Source: Yoonia vestfoldensis
GTDB lineage: Bacteria > Pseudomonadota > Alphaproteobacteria > Rhodobacterales > Rhodobacteraceae
Length of the DNA stretch: 64,000 bases
Reading direction: 5' to 3'
Assembly (NCBI RefSeq): GCF_002158905.1
Contig: NZ_CP021431.1
Location: forward strand, 3,674,001-3,738,000
This document shows positions 16,924 through 23,974 of this stretch, piece by piece. How positions within the stretch are numbered: position 1 is the stretch's first letter; each line of letters begins with the position of its first letter. The position numbers and the translations under genes are program-made. The notes under the pieces are model-generated. The model saw only the letters and a program-made list of their open reading frames with translations, was not told the DNA's origin and made no database searches.

Positions 16924-17628
16924 TTAATCACGATATCCTTGCATCCTGTCCAGCGCAAAACACAGAGCTGTCCTTGCAGCCTTGACCGATGCGGGAGTGC
17001 GAGGCCATCCAAATCTATTCATGGTTTGGCTGATGGTCAGGTTTTCGACGCACACAGCCTGTACCAAGTCCAAAACACACACGACCCTGCGACCACGATC
17101 CGAATGAGCGTGCGCTTTACGAGGCGATAACACCACGTCACGTCCGACCGCCCGATCGAGCGAGGCAAGTCGGCGACTGTCGCGGATCAGGGCATCGATG
17201 AACGAGCCTTGCCCACCGCAGCCACCTAAAGCTTCGATTGATGAACACTTGACGCCAGCTGCTGCGCACCGCTCATAGAGCGCGGCATAGTCGCGGCCCG
17301 CACTGATCTGGCCAGCCGTGAATAGCGGCGGGGCTTCTTTGCCAGCCCGACCGCGGGCCTTCTCCATCATCACATCGAAGGCGTCGCCACGGCGCAGCGC
17401 GTCATGCCCGTTGTGACCGGCCCGCGTGACACGCACATTCCCTGCCTTGGTCAACACCACCTCGCGCGGCTGGAACCGCTGCACCATCCCGCGCGCCGGC
17501 GCGACATCGACGATCTCTGGACCGCAGCCATCTGGCCGCGCGGACCGCGCCTTGATCTGATCGATCCGGGCTGTCTCATCCGCCAAATAGCTGCGGACAA
17601 CGGCAATGTCCTTGCGCTGCACACTCAT
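16924..17628 (-). CDS. Phage protein with C-terminal DNA-binding-like region, possible late regulator
   Basis: This 234-residue protein starts MSVQRKDIAVVRSY; the start overlaps the upstream stop (ATGA). The C-terminal third has YAALYERCAAAGVKCSSIEA and TISQTMNRFGWPRTPASVK, the latter like a helix-turn-helix. The overall layout resembles DUF6456-type proteins. It is the last gene of a leftward pair ahead of the late genes, where late activators often sit. Function is inferred, not shown. Confidence 0.6.
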   Translation of the reverse strand: MSVQRKDIAVVRSYLADETARIDQIKARSARPDGCGPEIVDVAPARGMVQRFQPREVVLTKAGNVRVTRAGHNGHDALRRGDAFDVMMEKARGRAGKEAPPLFTAGQISAGRDYAALYERCAAAGVKCSSIEALGGCGGQGSFIDALIRDSRRLASLDRAVGRDVVLSPRKAHAHSDRGRRVVCVLDLVQAVCVENLTISQTMNRFGWPRTPASVKAARTALCFALDRMQGYRD

Positions 17629-18284
17629 GCCACCACCTCGACATCCGCATGCCCACGCTTGGCCCGCTCGCTGCGCATCAACGCCTCGCACCGGGCTTGC
17701 TGGTCGCGGTACCAGCGTTCAAACTCCAGCTCGCCCGCGTCGATGGCCATCTCAGCCGCGCGCCGTTCGGCGATAATCTGCAAGCGGCGGGCATTCTCGA
17801 CAGCCTTGGAGGCCACCTGCCGACGCGCGCCATCGGTGACAGGCGGCATCTTACGGTCGGCGATGAACATGAAGGTCTCGACGAGGATGCCCTGCATCGC
17901 AGCGCGCGGCCCTTCGATCGAGCCGAACCAGCTGGACAGCGCAGGCAGGTCCTCGATCGGGCGGCGTTGTATCACCTCGGCAAAGGCGATGAACGTGGCA
18001 TGATCGGGCCAGAAGTTGCGCGAGGATCCTTCGCCCTTGGTCCGCATGATGTCGCGCAAGGCGGCAAGGCTGGCATCGCTGAGATAAGCCAGATCATCGG
18101 CGATCCGGTTCAGTACCTTCTTCGCAGCATCAGCATCGACAGAGCGTGGAAACCGGAAGCCCAAAGGATCGAACAGCAGACCCCGCACCCGGTCGCGGTT
18201 GCTCTGCGCCACTACGCCTTCATTGTCTAATACTGGCACCTTCTGGCCTGCCACTTGTTCGCTCTCTGTAACTGTCGCCTGCAT
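17625..18284 (-). CDS. Conserved phage protein of unknown function
   Basis: This 219-residue, mostly helical protein contains GLLFDPLGFRFPRSVDADAA near residue 36 and a charged C-terminal helix rich in Glu and Arg (ERRAAEMAIDAGELEFERW). I recognise no enzyme motif. It is coupled to the following gene by ATGA overlap. Its upstream gap (18,285-18,484) holds the GAACTGTTC repeats, which may control it. A role in replication or regulation is possible. Confidence 0.6.
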   Translation of the reverse strand: MQATVTESEQVAGQKVPVLDNEGVVAQSNRDRVRGLLFDPLGFRFPRSVDADAAKKVLNRIADDLAYLSDASLAALRDIMRTKGEGSSRNFWPDHATFIAFAEVIQRRPIEDLPALSSWFGSIEGPRAAMQGILVETFMFIADRKMPPVTDGARRQVASKAVENARRLQIIAERRAAEMAIDAGELEFERWYRDQQARCEALMRSERAKRGHADVEVVA

Positions 18285-18401
18285 CTGCTCACCTTCCTTT
18301 TCTCAGCCTGACCTGCTCTCTGTCAGGCGCTACACCAGCCGCCGTTCTGTTCCGTTCTGTGTTCTTTTTTTACTTTCCTTTCCTTTTCTTTCCTTTGTGC
18401 A

Positions 18402-18462
18402 GAACTGTTCTAAACTGTGTAAAACTCTGTCGGAACTGTTCCGGAACTGTTCTGGAACAGTT
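18402..18462. promoter_or_regulatory. Tandem GAACTGTTC repeats (LexA-like boxes or iterons)
   Basis: GAACTGTTC occurs at 18,402-18,410, 18,433-18,441 and 18,444-18,452, and GAACAGTT (inverted) at 18,455-18,462. The last three are 11 bases apart and create GAAC-N7-GAAC twice and GTTC-N7-GTTC once. GTTC-N7-GTTC is the established alphaproteobacterial LexA box. They lie upstream of the leftward gene at 18,284 and after the stop of the DUF1376-like gene. Confidence 0.5.
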
Positions 18463-18481
18463 GAAACTGATATGTTTCAAC
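18460..18481. repeat. Inverted repeat GTTGAAAC-N6-GTTTCAAC
   Basis: This is a perfect 8-base dyad with a 6-base spacer, immediately after the stop of the DUF1376-like gene. It lacks a T-run on either strand, so it is more likely a protein-binding site than a terminator. Confidence 0.45.
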
Positions 18482-18484
18482 GTC

Positions 18485-19117
18485 TTACCGTGCGGTTCCG
18501 ACCCCTCCGAACCACTTCATCTGTGAGGCATGCAGGATTGCCGCGTCATAGGCAGCCTTGCGGCGGTGCCCTTTGACGTTCTCGAGCATCCAGCCATCGA
18601 TCCGTTCGACCAGCCGGTCATCGCCGACCACGTCCTTGGACAGACCCATGTCCCGCATCGCACTGCGCAGGCGTTGCAGTCGCTGGTACACGGCCTTTTC
18701 GGAATTGCTGGCCTCGCGTGCCTCGCGCCGGCCGAGCGCCTGCAACAAGACCTCGGTCACGATCGGATGCATTAGCCGGATTTCATCGCCGCACCGGCAG
18801 CGTCGCCACTTGTGCAAAGGGCTGAGTGCCCGCGCACGCAGGTCCTTCCACATTTGAAGATCGATCCGTAGCAAGCGGGCGAGGATGGCGTCGTTGTCGG
18901 GCAGCGTGCCGACCGGCGTCTGCTTTTGGGCGATGAAAAACAGGTTCAGCGCGCAGGCCTGCACCTCAAGCGATCCAGTCAGATGCAGTTCACTGTTCAG
19001 CCAACGGTCGTGATAGAACGTCGTGAAGTAATGCGCGGCCATACTGGCATCGGTGTCGATCGGATAGTCTGGCAGGTCAGCCACATCGACCACCTGCAAT
19101 GCGGGGGAAGCTACCAT
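18485..19117 (-). CDS. DUF1376-like phage replication-associated protein
   Basis: This 210-residue protein has an N-terminal DUF1376-like segment (HYFTTFYHDRWLNSELHL, then FFIAQKQTPVGTLPDND), a form found in YdaU-type prophage proteins beside replication genes. It also has CRCGDEIRLMHPIV and a basic C-terminal region ending MKWFGGVGTAR. The ATG at 19,117 overlaps the upstream stop (TGATG). It is the final gene of the early leftward operon and a candidate for replication initiation. Confidence 0.72.
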   Translation of the reverse strand: MVASPALQVVDVADLPDYPIDTDASMAAHYFTTFYHDRWLNSELHLTGSLEVQACALNLFFIAQKQTPVGTLPDNDAILARLLRIDLQMWKDLRARALSPLHKWRRCRCGDEIRLMHPIVTEVLLQALGRREAREASNSEKAVYQRLQRLRSAMRDMGLSKDVVGDDRLVERIDGWMLENVKGHRRKAAYDAAILHASQMKWFGGVGTAR

Positions 19118-19527
19118 CACACCTTCTCCATTCGCGTTTTGCCGCTATTCTTGTGCATCAGCAGGCGGATGATCTCGGGCCGCACCGCGGGATCGGACAG
19201 CCGCTCTGCGCAAGCAGGACCGTCGATGCCTGCTAGGGCACACATCGTATAGAAATCTCTGCTCCGGAACCATGAGGTTGACCGCAGGCGCGCGTCATCC
19301 TGCCCATACCGGCGTGTGTACTCGCCATCGATCCCCAGCGCCGTCTTGATGCATGCTGTCAAGGCAGCGGCCCAAAGCGCGCGACAGGCGGCGATCTGGC
19401 CGCTGTCCGTGGTCTCGAACCAGTCATTCGGCCATGGCAGGCGATCCGGCTGAGCGTCATGCTGTTCTACGATCATTGATCGGAGCGTCGGCTTTTGCTC
19501 CTCGAAGCCTTTGGTGTCGTGTATCAT
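19117..19527 (-). CDS. Small phage protein of unknown function
   Basis: This 136-residue protein contains DRLPWPNDWFETTDSG, ACRALWAAALTACIKTA and WFRSRDFYTMCALAGIDG. I do not recognise a family, but the Trp/Asp-rich pattern looks conserved rather than random. It overlaps both neighbours by single codons, inside the early operon between the methyltransferase and the DUF1376-like gene. Confidence 0.6.
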   Translation of the reverse strand: MIHDTKGFEEQKPTLRSMIVEQHDAQPDRLPWPNDWFETTDSGQIAACRALWAAALTACIKTALGIDGEYTRRYGQDDARLRSTSWFRSRDFYTMCALAGIDGPACAERLSDPAVRPEIIRLLMHKNSGKTRMEKV

Positions 19528-20165
19528 TCAGCACTCCCCAACTTGCCTGTCTCGTTGCCCCAGGCAGCCCAGCCTTTGCGCGTGGTGCGGCTGAACAGCT
19601 CCAACCGGCGCGCATGCGGCATCAGCGCCTCGCAGGCGGTAAATGCTTCCTCGGGCTTTTCGGAATGTGCGCGCACGCGCCCTTTGATCGTGATCGATCC
19701 GGCTGGCCAGTCGCCACCCTCGGCCACAGAATGGAACCCGTCGTCATAGGTCGGCAGCGTAGATCTGGTCGCGCGCGTGGTTTTCGGCGCCCCGCGCGTG
19801 GCGATCAAAAACGGCTCGTTGGATGACCGCAGGATGTAGCCGGTGCCGAAGGCATCCTTGCCGCGCGTCGTGCGCTTGACCCATGTGCCGGCCGTCTTGA
19901 ATGTGAAGCCCCAGGCCTCGATGCAGGACAGCGCTTCGGGGAGCATTGGATTTGTGGCCCAGAGCCACAGCAAGCAATCGGGCGCGGCCAGCACTGACAC
20001 GGGCAGCGCCTTGATCCAGTCGATCCCCTCGCATCCATAGTGCGCTGTCGCGTTCTTTTCCGCGCCTGCCTCGGACCAGTTGTCGAACCGCCAGGGCGGG
20101 TCGGCCATAATTAGATCAAAGCCGCCCGATGGGCGCAGGTCGATGAAGGATTGCAGGACGGTCAT
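19524..20165 (-). CDS. MT-A70 family DNA adenine methyltransferase
   Basis: This 213-residue protein carries the MT-A70 catalytic motif DPPW (residues 22-25) after FDLIM, and LLWLWATNPMLPEAL and RSSNEPFLIATRG later. Phage members methylate adenine in DNA, usually to resist host restriction. No restriction partner is encoded nearby, so it is an orphan enzyme. Start 20,165 overlaps the upstream stop (ATGA). Confidence 0.9.
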   Translation of the reverse strand: MTVLQSFIDLRPSGGFDLIMADPPWRFDNWSEAGAEKNATAHYGCEGIDWIKALPVSVLAAPDCLLWLWATNPMLPEALSCIEAWGFTFKTAGTWVKRTTRGKDAFGTGYILRSSNEPFLIATRGAPKTTRATRSTLPTYDDGFHSVAEGGDWPAGSITIKGRVRAHSEKPEEAFTACEALMPHARRLELFSRTTRKGWAAWGNETGKLGSAE

Positions 20166-20458
20166 GCGGCCACCCCCGAAAAGGCGGGGATAGGCAGCGC
20201 CCGCCCTCGCAGTCCAACAGGGAGGTTGGGGGGCACATCACAGGACCAGCCACGCCCCCCTGGTATGGCCCTCAAAAGGCAGGAACCCGACCTCGGTACG
20301 ATGTTCAAAAAAGCACGTCCAGCGCGCAGCATGGACAGGGGCGCTGGACGTGCAGGTGGCCGCGCGGCAGTGGCAACGCGGCAGGCACAACCGGACGCTG
20401 GTCCTCGGGAGGAGGCAGGCTGCGTCAGGTTATTTGTGAACAACAGAGCGACAGCCAT
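20162..20458 (-). CDS. Possible small phage protein, 98 residues
   Basis: This frame starts MAVALLFTNNLTQP and is Pro/Arg/Ala-rich without a recognisable fold. Support is structural. A GGGAGG site lies 6 bases before the ATG, the ATG overlaps the preceding stop (TGATG), and its own stop overlaps the methyltransferase start (ATGA). The composition is unusual enough that it could be a coupling ORF without a conserved product. Confidence 0.45.
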   Translation of the reverse strand: MAVALLFTNNLTQPASSRGPASGCACRVATAARPPARPAPLSMLRAGRAFLNIVPRSGSCLLRAIPGGRGWSCDVPPNLPVGLRGRALPIPAFSGVAA

Positions 20459-20586
20459 CAGCGGCCTCCCTCAATCTTGTTGAAAAATTTTTCCGCCGCA
20501 CCACGGAATGCAAGGTACTTTTGGAAAGCCCGGTCGCGCCGGACTTCACAAAAACGACCTGCCAGATACCAGTAGACCCGCCTCAT
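20458..20586 (-). CDS. 42-residue phage protein
   Basis: This short frame begins MRRVYWYLAGRFCEVRRDRA and ends in KFFNKIEGGR. It is basic and aromatic. Its ATG overlaps the stop of the helix-turn-helix gene (ATGA) and its stop overlaps the next start (TGATG), the same linkage used across this operon. Function unknown; a small nucleic-acid-binding protein would fit its charge. Confidence 0.5.
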   Translation of the reverse strand: MRRVYWYLAGRFCEVRRDRAFQKYLAFRGAAEKFFNKIEGGR

Positions 20587-20912
20587 GCCGCGAACCTCTT
20601 GAGCGCAGCCTCGGCGCCAGCGATCGCCATCACCAACGTGACGTAACGCAGGCTGGCGTCATTCTCGCAGCGCAGCCAGTTGCGCACCTGACGCGGCGAC
20701 ACGTCGAGAACGCGCGCCGCCTTATGTGCCAGGTCGTGCTCAGACGCGGCGGGGAACGCGAGCCAAAGCAGGTTGGAAAACCAGCGCCTACTGGCGCGGG
20801 CGTGGTCATCTAGATTTCCGGCAAGATTTTTCATCGAAGATGCTCCATGTTTGCTGTGTGACGAGCAAGCAGGAAATGAAGCATCTGATGGAAGGCGAAG
20901 GGACGCGGTCAT
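20583..20912 (-). CDS. Phage helix-turn-helix protein
   Basis: This protein of 109 residues (83 if it starts at the ATG 20,834) has a clear helix-turn-helix, DLAHKAARVLDVSPRQVRNWL, in its second half. GAGG lies 7 bases before the 20,912 start, which overlaps the upstream stop; GGAG precedes the internal start too. It may be a regulator or origin-binding protein of the early operon. Confidence 0.65.
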   Translation of the reverse strand: MTASLRLPSDASFPACSSHSKHGASSMKNLAGNLDDHARASRRWFSNLLWLAFPAASEHDLAHKAARVLDVSPRQVRNWLRCENDASLRYVTLVMAIAGAEAALKRFAA

Positions 20913-21160
20913 GCCGCGTCCTCTTTTGTTTTTGGCCCAGCAAAGATGGGTGGGAAGAAGTGCTCAGGAGTCAAAGGAAGGCCACGCCTACGCGCCTCTT
21001 CCATCAGCACTTGCTGACATTCGGATGGTATCAATCCGCCCGAACCACCCTTTTCCTTAGAATAAGTCCATCGGCGAACACGCGTTTCATCGCGCCCTGT
21101 GATTTCGGCAACGGCCCGAAAGCCACCGCATACCTCAATGATTGTGCTTGCTGGTTCCAT
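20909..21160 (-). CDS. Cro/CII-like DNA-binding protein
   Basis: This 83-residue protein starts MEPASTIIEVCGGFRAVAEI and includes TGRDETRVRRWTYSKEKGG and LIPSECQQVLMEEARRRGL. This is the YdaS/Cro-like fold used by prophage antirepressors. It is the first gene leftward of the operator region and opposite to the S24 repressor, the classical cro position. Confidence 0.75.
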   Translation of the reverse strand: MEPASTIIEVCGGFRAVAEITGRDETRVRRWTYSKEKGGSGGLIPSECQQVLMEEARRRGLPLTPEHFFPPIFAGPKTKEDAA

Positions 21161-21166
21161 GTGAAC

Positions 21167-21245
21167 TATATTGCGATATTCGCAAATAAGGTCAAGTATA
21201 AGTGTTGCGATTTTCGCGGGTTTCGTATCATTGCGATTTCCGCAA
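21167..21245. promoter_or_regulatory. Repressor operator region with leftward early promoter
   Basis: Three 15-bp dyads are present: TTGCGATATTCGCAA (21,171-21,185), TTGCGATTTTCGCGG (21,205-21,219) and TTGCGATTTCCGCAA (21,231-21,245). A leftward promoter reads TTGACC (21,195-21,190), a 17-base spacer that contains the first operator, and AATATA (21,172-21,167). Repressor binding would block polymerase. The third site ends one base before an ATG of the repressor gene, which suggests autoregulation. Confidence 0.75.
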
Positions 21246-21255
21246 GATGCTACTT

Positions 21256-21882
21256 ATGGATGTGATTGACGGAAAATGGATCGCTCAGCGCCTTACCGGC
21301 CGGCGCGGTGAGAAGGCAGAGCTTGCACGGCACCTCGGTGTCGGGCCTGATGTTATAACAAAAATACTTTCAGGTGACCGAAAGGTTCAGCCAGAAGAAG
21401 CGCCCAGAGCCGTTTCTTTTTTTGATGGCATCAACGGGACTATGGTCGACCGCAAAAAAACTGTCGAGTCTGCACTGGTCGCTGTTTACGACATTCAAGC
21501 TAGCGCAGGTGACGGCGCTTACCCTGTTGATGAATATCGCGTAGGAAGTCTCGCTTTTCCAAAAAACTACCTGCGCAGCCTGACTCGCGCCAATCCGCAT
21601 GATCTGGCAATCATCTCGGTAAAGGGCGACAGCATGCTGCCGACGCTGGCCGATGATGACGTCGTGATGCTCGACACCTCAAAGCGCGATCTGTCCTACG
21701 ACGGGTTATTCGTGATCAGGGACAACGGCGACGCGTTATTGGTAAAACGTATCGGGCGGGCAAGTCAGCCAGGATGTGTGACCATCATCTCCGACAATCG
21801 ACAGCTATACGCGTCTGTCGAAAAGGCGCTGACCGATATCGACGTTGTTGGCCGCGTTATCTGGACGGGGGGTAAGGTGTGA
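21256..21882 (+). CDS. Prophage CI-type repressor with S24 (LexA-like) autoprotease
   Basis: This 208-residue protein has an N-terminal XRE-type helix-turn-helix (KAELARHLGVGPDVITKILS) and a C-terminal S24 domain. The catalytic Ser126 is in VKGDSMLPT and Lys164 in ALLVKRIG; SAGDG at residues 83-87 is a likely Ala-Gly self-cleavage site. It should maintain lysogeny and be cleaved during the SOS response. ATGs at 21,247 and 21,256 are both possible. Neither has a good ribosome site, and a leaderless message is plausible. Confidence 0.9.
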   Translation: MDVIDGKWIAQRLTGRRGEKAELARHLGVGPDVITKILSGDRKVQPEEAPRAVSFFDGINGTMVDRKKTVESALVAVYDIQASAGDGAYPVDEYRVGSLAFPKNYLRSLTRANPHDLAIISVKGDSMLPTLADDDVVMLDTSKRDLSYDGLFVIRDNGDALLVKRIGRASQPGCVTIISDNRQLYASVEKALTDIDVVGRVIWTGGKV

Positions 21883-22136
21883 TGTCGGACGGTTCAGAAA
21901 TTCATCACCTCACAAAGCGCATATTTAATCTTGAAAAAGAAATGCTTTCTCAAAGGGCTAAGTCCTTTCAGATCATTCAAGCACTATACGCATCAAACCT
22001 AGCGATGATGTCTCTGGCGAAATTTGCTACCGCACACAGCAATCAAGCTAAAGAAGATGCGTTTGCAGAGTTCATGTCCCGACTGGACGTTGTTGATGAT
22101 CGCCTGGCTGATAGAAAAGACGGTGAAGATGGCTGA
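21882..22136 (+). CDS. Small helical protein coupled to the repressor
   Basis: This 84-residue protein begins MSDGSEIHHLTKRIFNLEKE and is mostly charged helix with FAEFMSRLDVVDDRLADRK at the end. No family is recognised. Its ATG overlaps the repressor stop (TGATG), so it is made from the lysogenic message. It may act with the next gene, a coiled-coil membrane protein. Confidence 0.6.
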   Translation: MSDGSEIHHLTKRIFNLEKEMLSQRAKSFQIIQALYASNLAMMSLAKFATAHSNQAKEDAFAEFMSRLDVVDDRLADRKDGEDG

Positions 22137-22443
22137 TATCCACGATATTTCTGGTCGCGTTCTAACGCCTGAAGACCTTCAAAGAGAAAAGGCCGTCTTG
22201 AATTCGGGCGGCGGCGGTGGCACATTCGATGGTATGGAGCAACGTGTAGACAGACTTGAAGCCAAGATGGACTTGATTGACGGTCGCCTGCGCGGCGTCG
22301 AGATAAATCTAGCCACGCTGAGTGAGCGGGTCGCGCACCTGCCATCCAAGGGGTTTATCGTTACTGCGGTGGTGAGCGTCGGCGCGGTCCTTGGTTCCCT
22401 TACCCTGTTCGCTGATCGCATAGGGGCGATGCTCGGCGGTTAA
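22129..22443 (+). CDS. XhlA-like coiled-coil membrane protein expressed with the repressor
   Basis: This 104-residue protein has a glycine run, then a coiled coil (MEQRVDRLEAKMDLIDGRL, RGVEINLATLSERVAHL), then one membrane helix (FIVTAVVSVGAVLGSLTLF). The layout matches XhlA/hemolysin-type small membrane proteins often found near holins. Here it is in the repressor operon instead. Constitutive expression in a lysogen would suit superinfection exclusion; that is an inference. Confidence 0.65.
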   Translation: MADIHDISGRVLTPEDLQREKAVLNSGGGGGTFDGMEQRVDRLEAKMDLIDGRLRGVEINLATLSERVAHLPSKGFIVTAVVSVGAVLGSLTLFADRIGAMLGG

Positions 22444-22480
22444 CGCGGGCACCATTGACACACAAAAGACAGGCAACCAA

Positions 22481-22502
22481 GCCGCCTCCGGGCGGTTTTT
22501 TC
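22481..22502 (+). terminator. Rho-independent terminator of the repressor operon
   Basis: GCCGCC TCCG GGCGG is followed by TTTTTTC. It ends the repressor message before the next promoter. Confidence 0.85.
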
Positions 22503-22568
22503 ATGCGCGCCGCACCCTGACGCTGGTGCAGTGATTCTGGCATATGTAAAGACAAATCGCAATATTTG

Positions 22569-22620
22569 GTGCGATATTCGCAATTACTTAGTTGACTATT
22601 ATTGCGATTATCGCAATGTA
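22569..22620 (+). promoter_or_regulatory. Second operator pair and rightward early promoter
   Basis: Two more copies of the 15-bp operator lie at 22,569-22,583 (GTGCGATATTCGCAA) and 22,602-22,616 (TTGCGATTATCGCAA). A promoter TTGACT (22,592-22,597), 17-base spacer and AATGTA (22,615-22,620) encloses the second site. This matches the leftward promoter design, so one repressor should silence both operons. Confidence 0.75.
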
Positions 22621-22649
22621 TTCCCATCACCCACCTGATGGAGCGTCAC

Positions 22650-22877
22650 ATGTCGAACATCTGCCCCTTCCCCCAGCACGCCGGCCATATGGCGGCCGCG
22701 ATCGCGGTCACCCTCGCGCCGAACACATCGACCCCGCAGCAGCGGATGATGGCCTGGGCTGCGCTCAAGACCGCCCGCGGCGAAACCATGCATCAGTCCC
22801 GCCTCGCCCGGATGCGCGTTCAACCGCACGACGTTGACGCAATACATCACCCTGCCCTGATCGGCGGTGCAGCATGA
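22650..22877 (+). CDS. Small phage protein, first gene of the rightward operon
   Basis: This 75-residue protein begins MSNICPFPQHAGHMAAAIAV and contains QQRMMAWAALKTARGETMH. GGAG lies 7 bases before the ATG. I recognise no family. Being directly behind the repressor-controlled promoter, it should be expressed early on induction. Confidence 0.6.
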   Translation: MSNICPFPQHAGHMAAAIAVTLAPNTSTPQQRMMAWAALKTARGETMHQSRLARMRVQPHDVDAIHHPALIGGAA

Positions 22878-22954
22878 TTGGCGCGATCGATGTCGTCGTG
22901 CTGGTCGCCTTGGCAATCGTTGTCTTGAACGGACAACGCGGAGGTGCCGCATGA
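22874..22954 (+). CDS. 26-residue membrane microprotein
   Basis: The frame encodes MIGAIDVVVLVALAIVVL followed by a short polar tail ending GAA. It is almost wholly one hydrophobic helix. Its ATG overlaps the previous stop and its stop overlaps the next ATG (both ATGA), so it is fully embedded in the coupled operon. Function unknown; it could be a small inner-membrane modulator or a coupling peptide. Confidence 0.5.
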   Translation: MIGAIDVVVLVALAIVVLNGQRGGAA

Positions 22955-23151
22955 AATTCCGCTTGGATACGGTAGATCGGGCCAAATACCCCGACCTTTA
23001 TCGCAACATGGAACGCCGCAACCGTTCGGCGGCTTTCTGGGACAAGCTTTGGCTGGCCGTGCTGGTGATCAGCGCCGCCGTGGTCGGCTGGTTGACGATG
23101 CAGATCGGCGACTTGGCTGTGATCGTCGCCGAGATTGGCGGTGCTGCATGA
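22951..23151 (+). CDS. Small single-pass membrane protein
   Basis: This 66-residue protein starts MKFRLDTVDRAKYPDLYRNM, a basic cytoplasmic stretch. One membrane helix follows (LWLAVLVISAAVVGWLTM) and then a short tail. It is coupled to both neighbours by ATGA overlaps. No family recognised. Confidence 0.6.
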   Translation: MKFRLDTVDRAKYPDLYRNMERRNRSAAFWDKLWLAVLVISAAVVGWLTMQIGDLAVIVAEIGGAA

Positions 23152-23420
23152 GCGCGGCCTTCGAGTCGACACGGCAAGAGAAATCTGTCGAACGGCGCAT
23201 TTTAGAGCTTCTTGGCGACAGCACGAGCGAGAGTGATTTGACTTCGCATCGCTGGCTTTCGTGGATGACAAGTGTCCATCACGAAACGATCCAAAGAGAG
23301 CTAGACCTACTCGTTCAAGAGCGACTTGTTGAGAAGTTTGTCTGCCACGATTTGCTAAATGTGCGCGCATACTATCGGATCACATCTGATGGTGCTGCAC
23401 AGATCGGCGGTGCCGCATGA
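23148..23420 (+). CDS. Small winged-helix-like phage protein
   Basis: This 90-residue protein has ERRILELLGDSTSESDLTS, an ETIQRELDLLVQERLVEKF recognition-type helix and a short beta hairpin (VRAYYRITSDGAAQI). That order (helix, helix, helix, wing) is typical of winged-helix DNA-binding proteins. It may be a regulator of the early genes. Starts in an ATGA overlap. Confidence 0.55.
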   Translation: MSAAFESTRQEKSVERRILELLGDSTSESDLTSHRWLSWMTSVHHETIQRELDLLVQERLVEKFVCHDLLNVRAYYRITSDGAAQIGGAA

Positions 23421-23764
23421 ACATCGTGCCCACCTCCTCCGACGCCGCGCTGATCGCGCACCTCATGCATCGCCCCGCCATTGCCGCCCGCTTTCGTGGT
23501 CAGGTCATGGAGATGCTGCTGGCTGCACAGCCTGATCCGGCTGAGACGATCATCCGAAATGCAGTCGTCGGTTTCGGCGGCACACTGATTGAGCCCGCGC
23601 GGCGCGAGGCTGAATGCGGCCGCATCAGCAGTTGGGGACCGTTCGATTATCAGCTCGACATGCTGCAGTGCTCTGCCACCGGCGCAACCTTTGCCGAGCT
23701 GGCCGCGGACTGGGCCAAAGCCGCATGGCGTATGACCCCTGCCGATCAGGTAGCTGCAGAATGA
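23417..23764 (+). CDS. Phage protein of unknown function
   Basis: This 115-residue protein includes IAHLMHRPAIAARFRGQVME, a central GGTLIEPARREAECGRISSW and an Ala-rich C-terminal helix. No recognisable motif. It is coupled to its neighbours by ATGA overlaps within the rightward operon. Confidence 0.55.
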   Translation: MNIVPTSSDAALIAHLMHRPAIAARFRGQVMEMLLAAQPDPAETIIRNAVVGFGGTLIEPARREAECGRISSWGPFDYQLDMLQCSATGATFAELAADWAKAAWRMTPADQVAAE

Positions 23765-23973
23765 CCAAGGCTCCAATCCTTGACCGCGAAAAGCGCCTTG
23801 CGTGGGCGCTCGGCATTCTCTCTGACCGCGACGGGCACTCCGTGGCTCGCCTTCGCCGCGCCTGCAAGTCCGTGCTGAACCATGCACCATCCAGCGATTT
23901 GGCAAATCGCACCAAGGCCAGCCTGTTGCTCAAGGACCTCCAACCTACGACGCCAGACACAAAGGAAGAATGA
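23761..23973 (+). CDS. Small basic phage protein
   Basis: This 70-residue protein starts MTKAPILDREKRLAWALGIL and is basic and helical (VARLRRACKSVLNHAP). The ATG overlaps the upstream stop. No family recognised. The next gene begins one base after its stop. Confidence 0.55.
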   Translation: MTKAPILDREKRLAWALGILSDRDGHSVARLRRACKSVLNHAPSSDLANRTKASLLLKDLQPTTPDTKEE

Positions 23974-23974
23974 G

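Noticed and set aside
16788..16985. Small plus-strand ORF between the GT25 fragment and the next gene
   Set aside because: It has no good ribosome site or family character, and overlaps the end of the better supported leftward gene.
18460..18481. Rho-independent terminator after the DUF1376-like gene
   Set aside because: The dyad is perfect but AT-rich, with no T-run on either strand; a protein-binding site is more likely.
19524..20165. Restriction-modification system
   Set aside because: Only an MT-A70 methyltransferase is present; no nuclease or specificity gene adjoins it.
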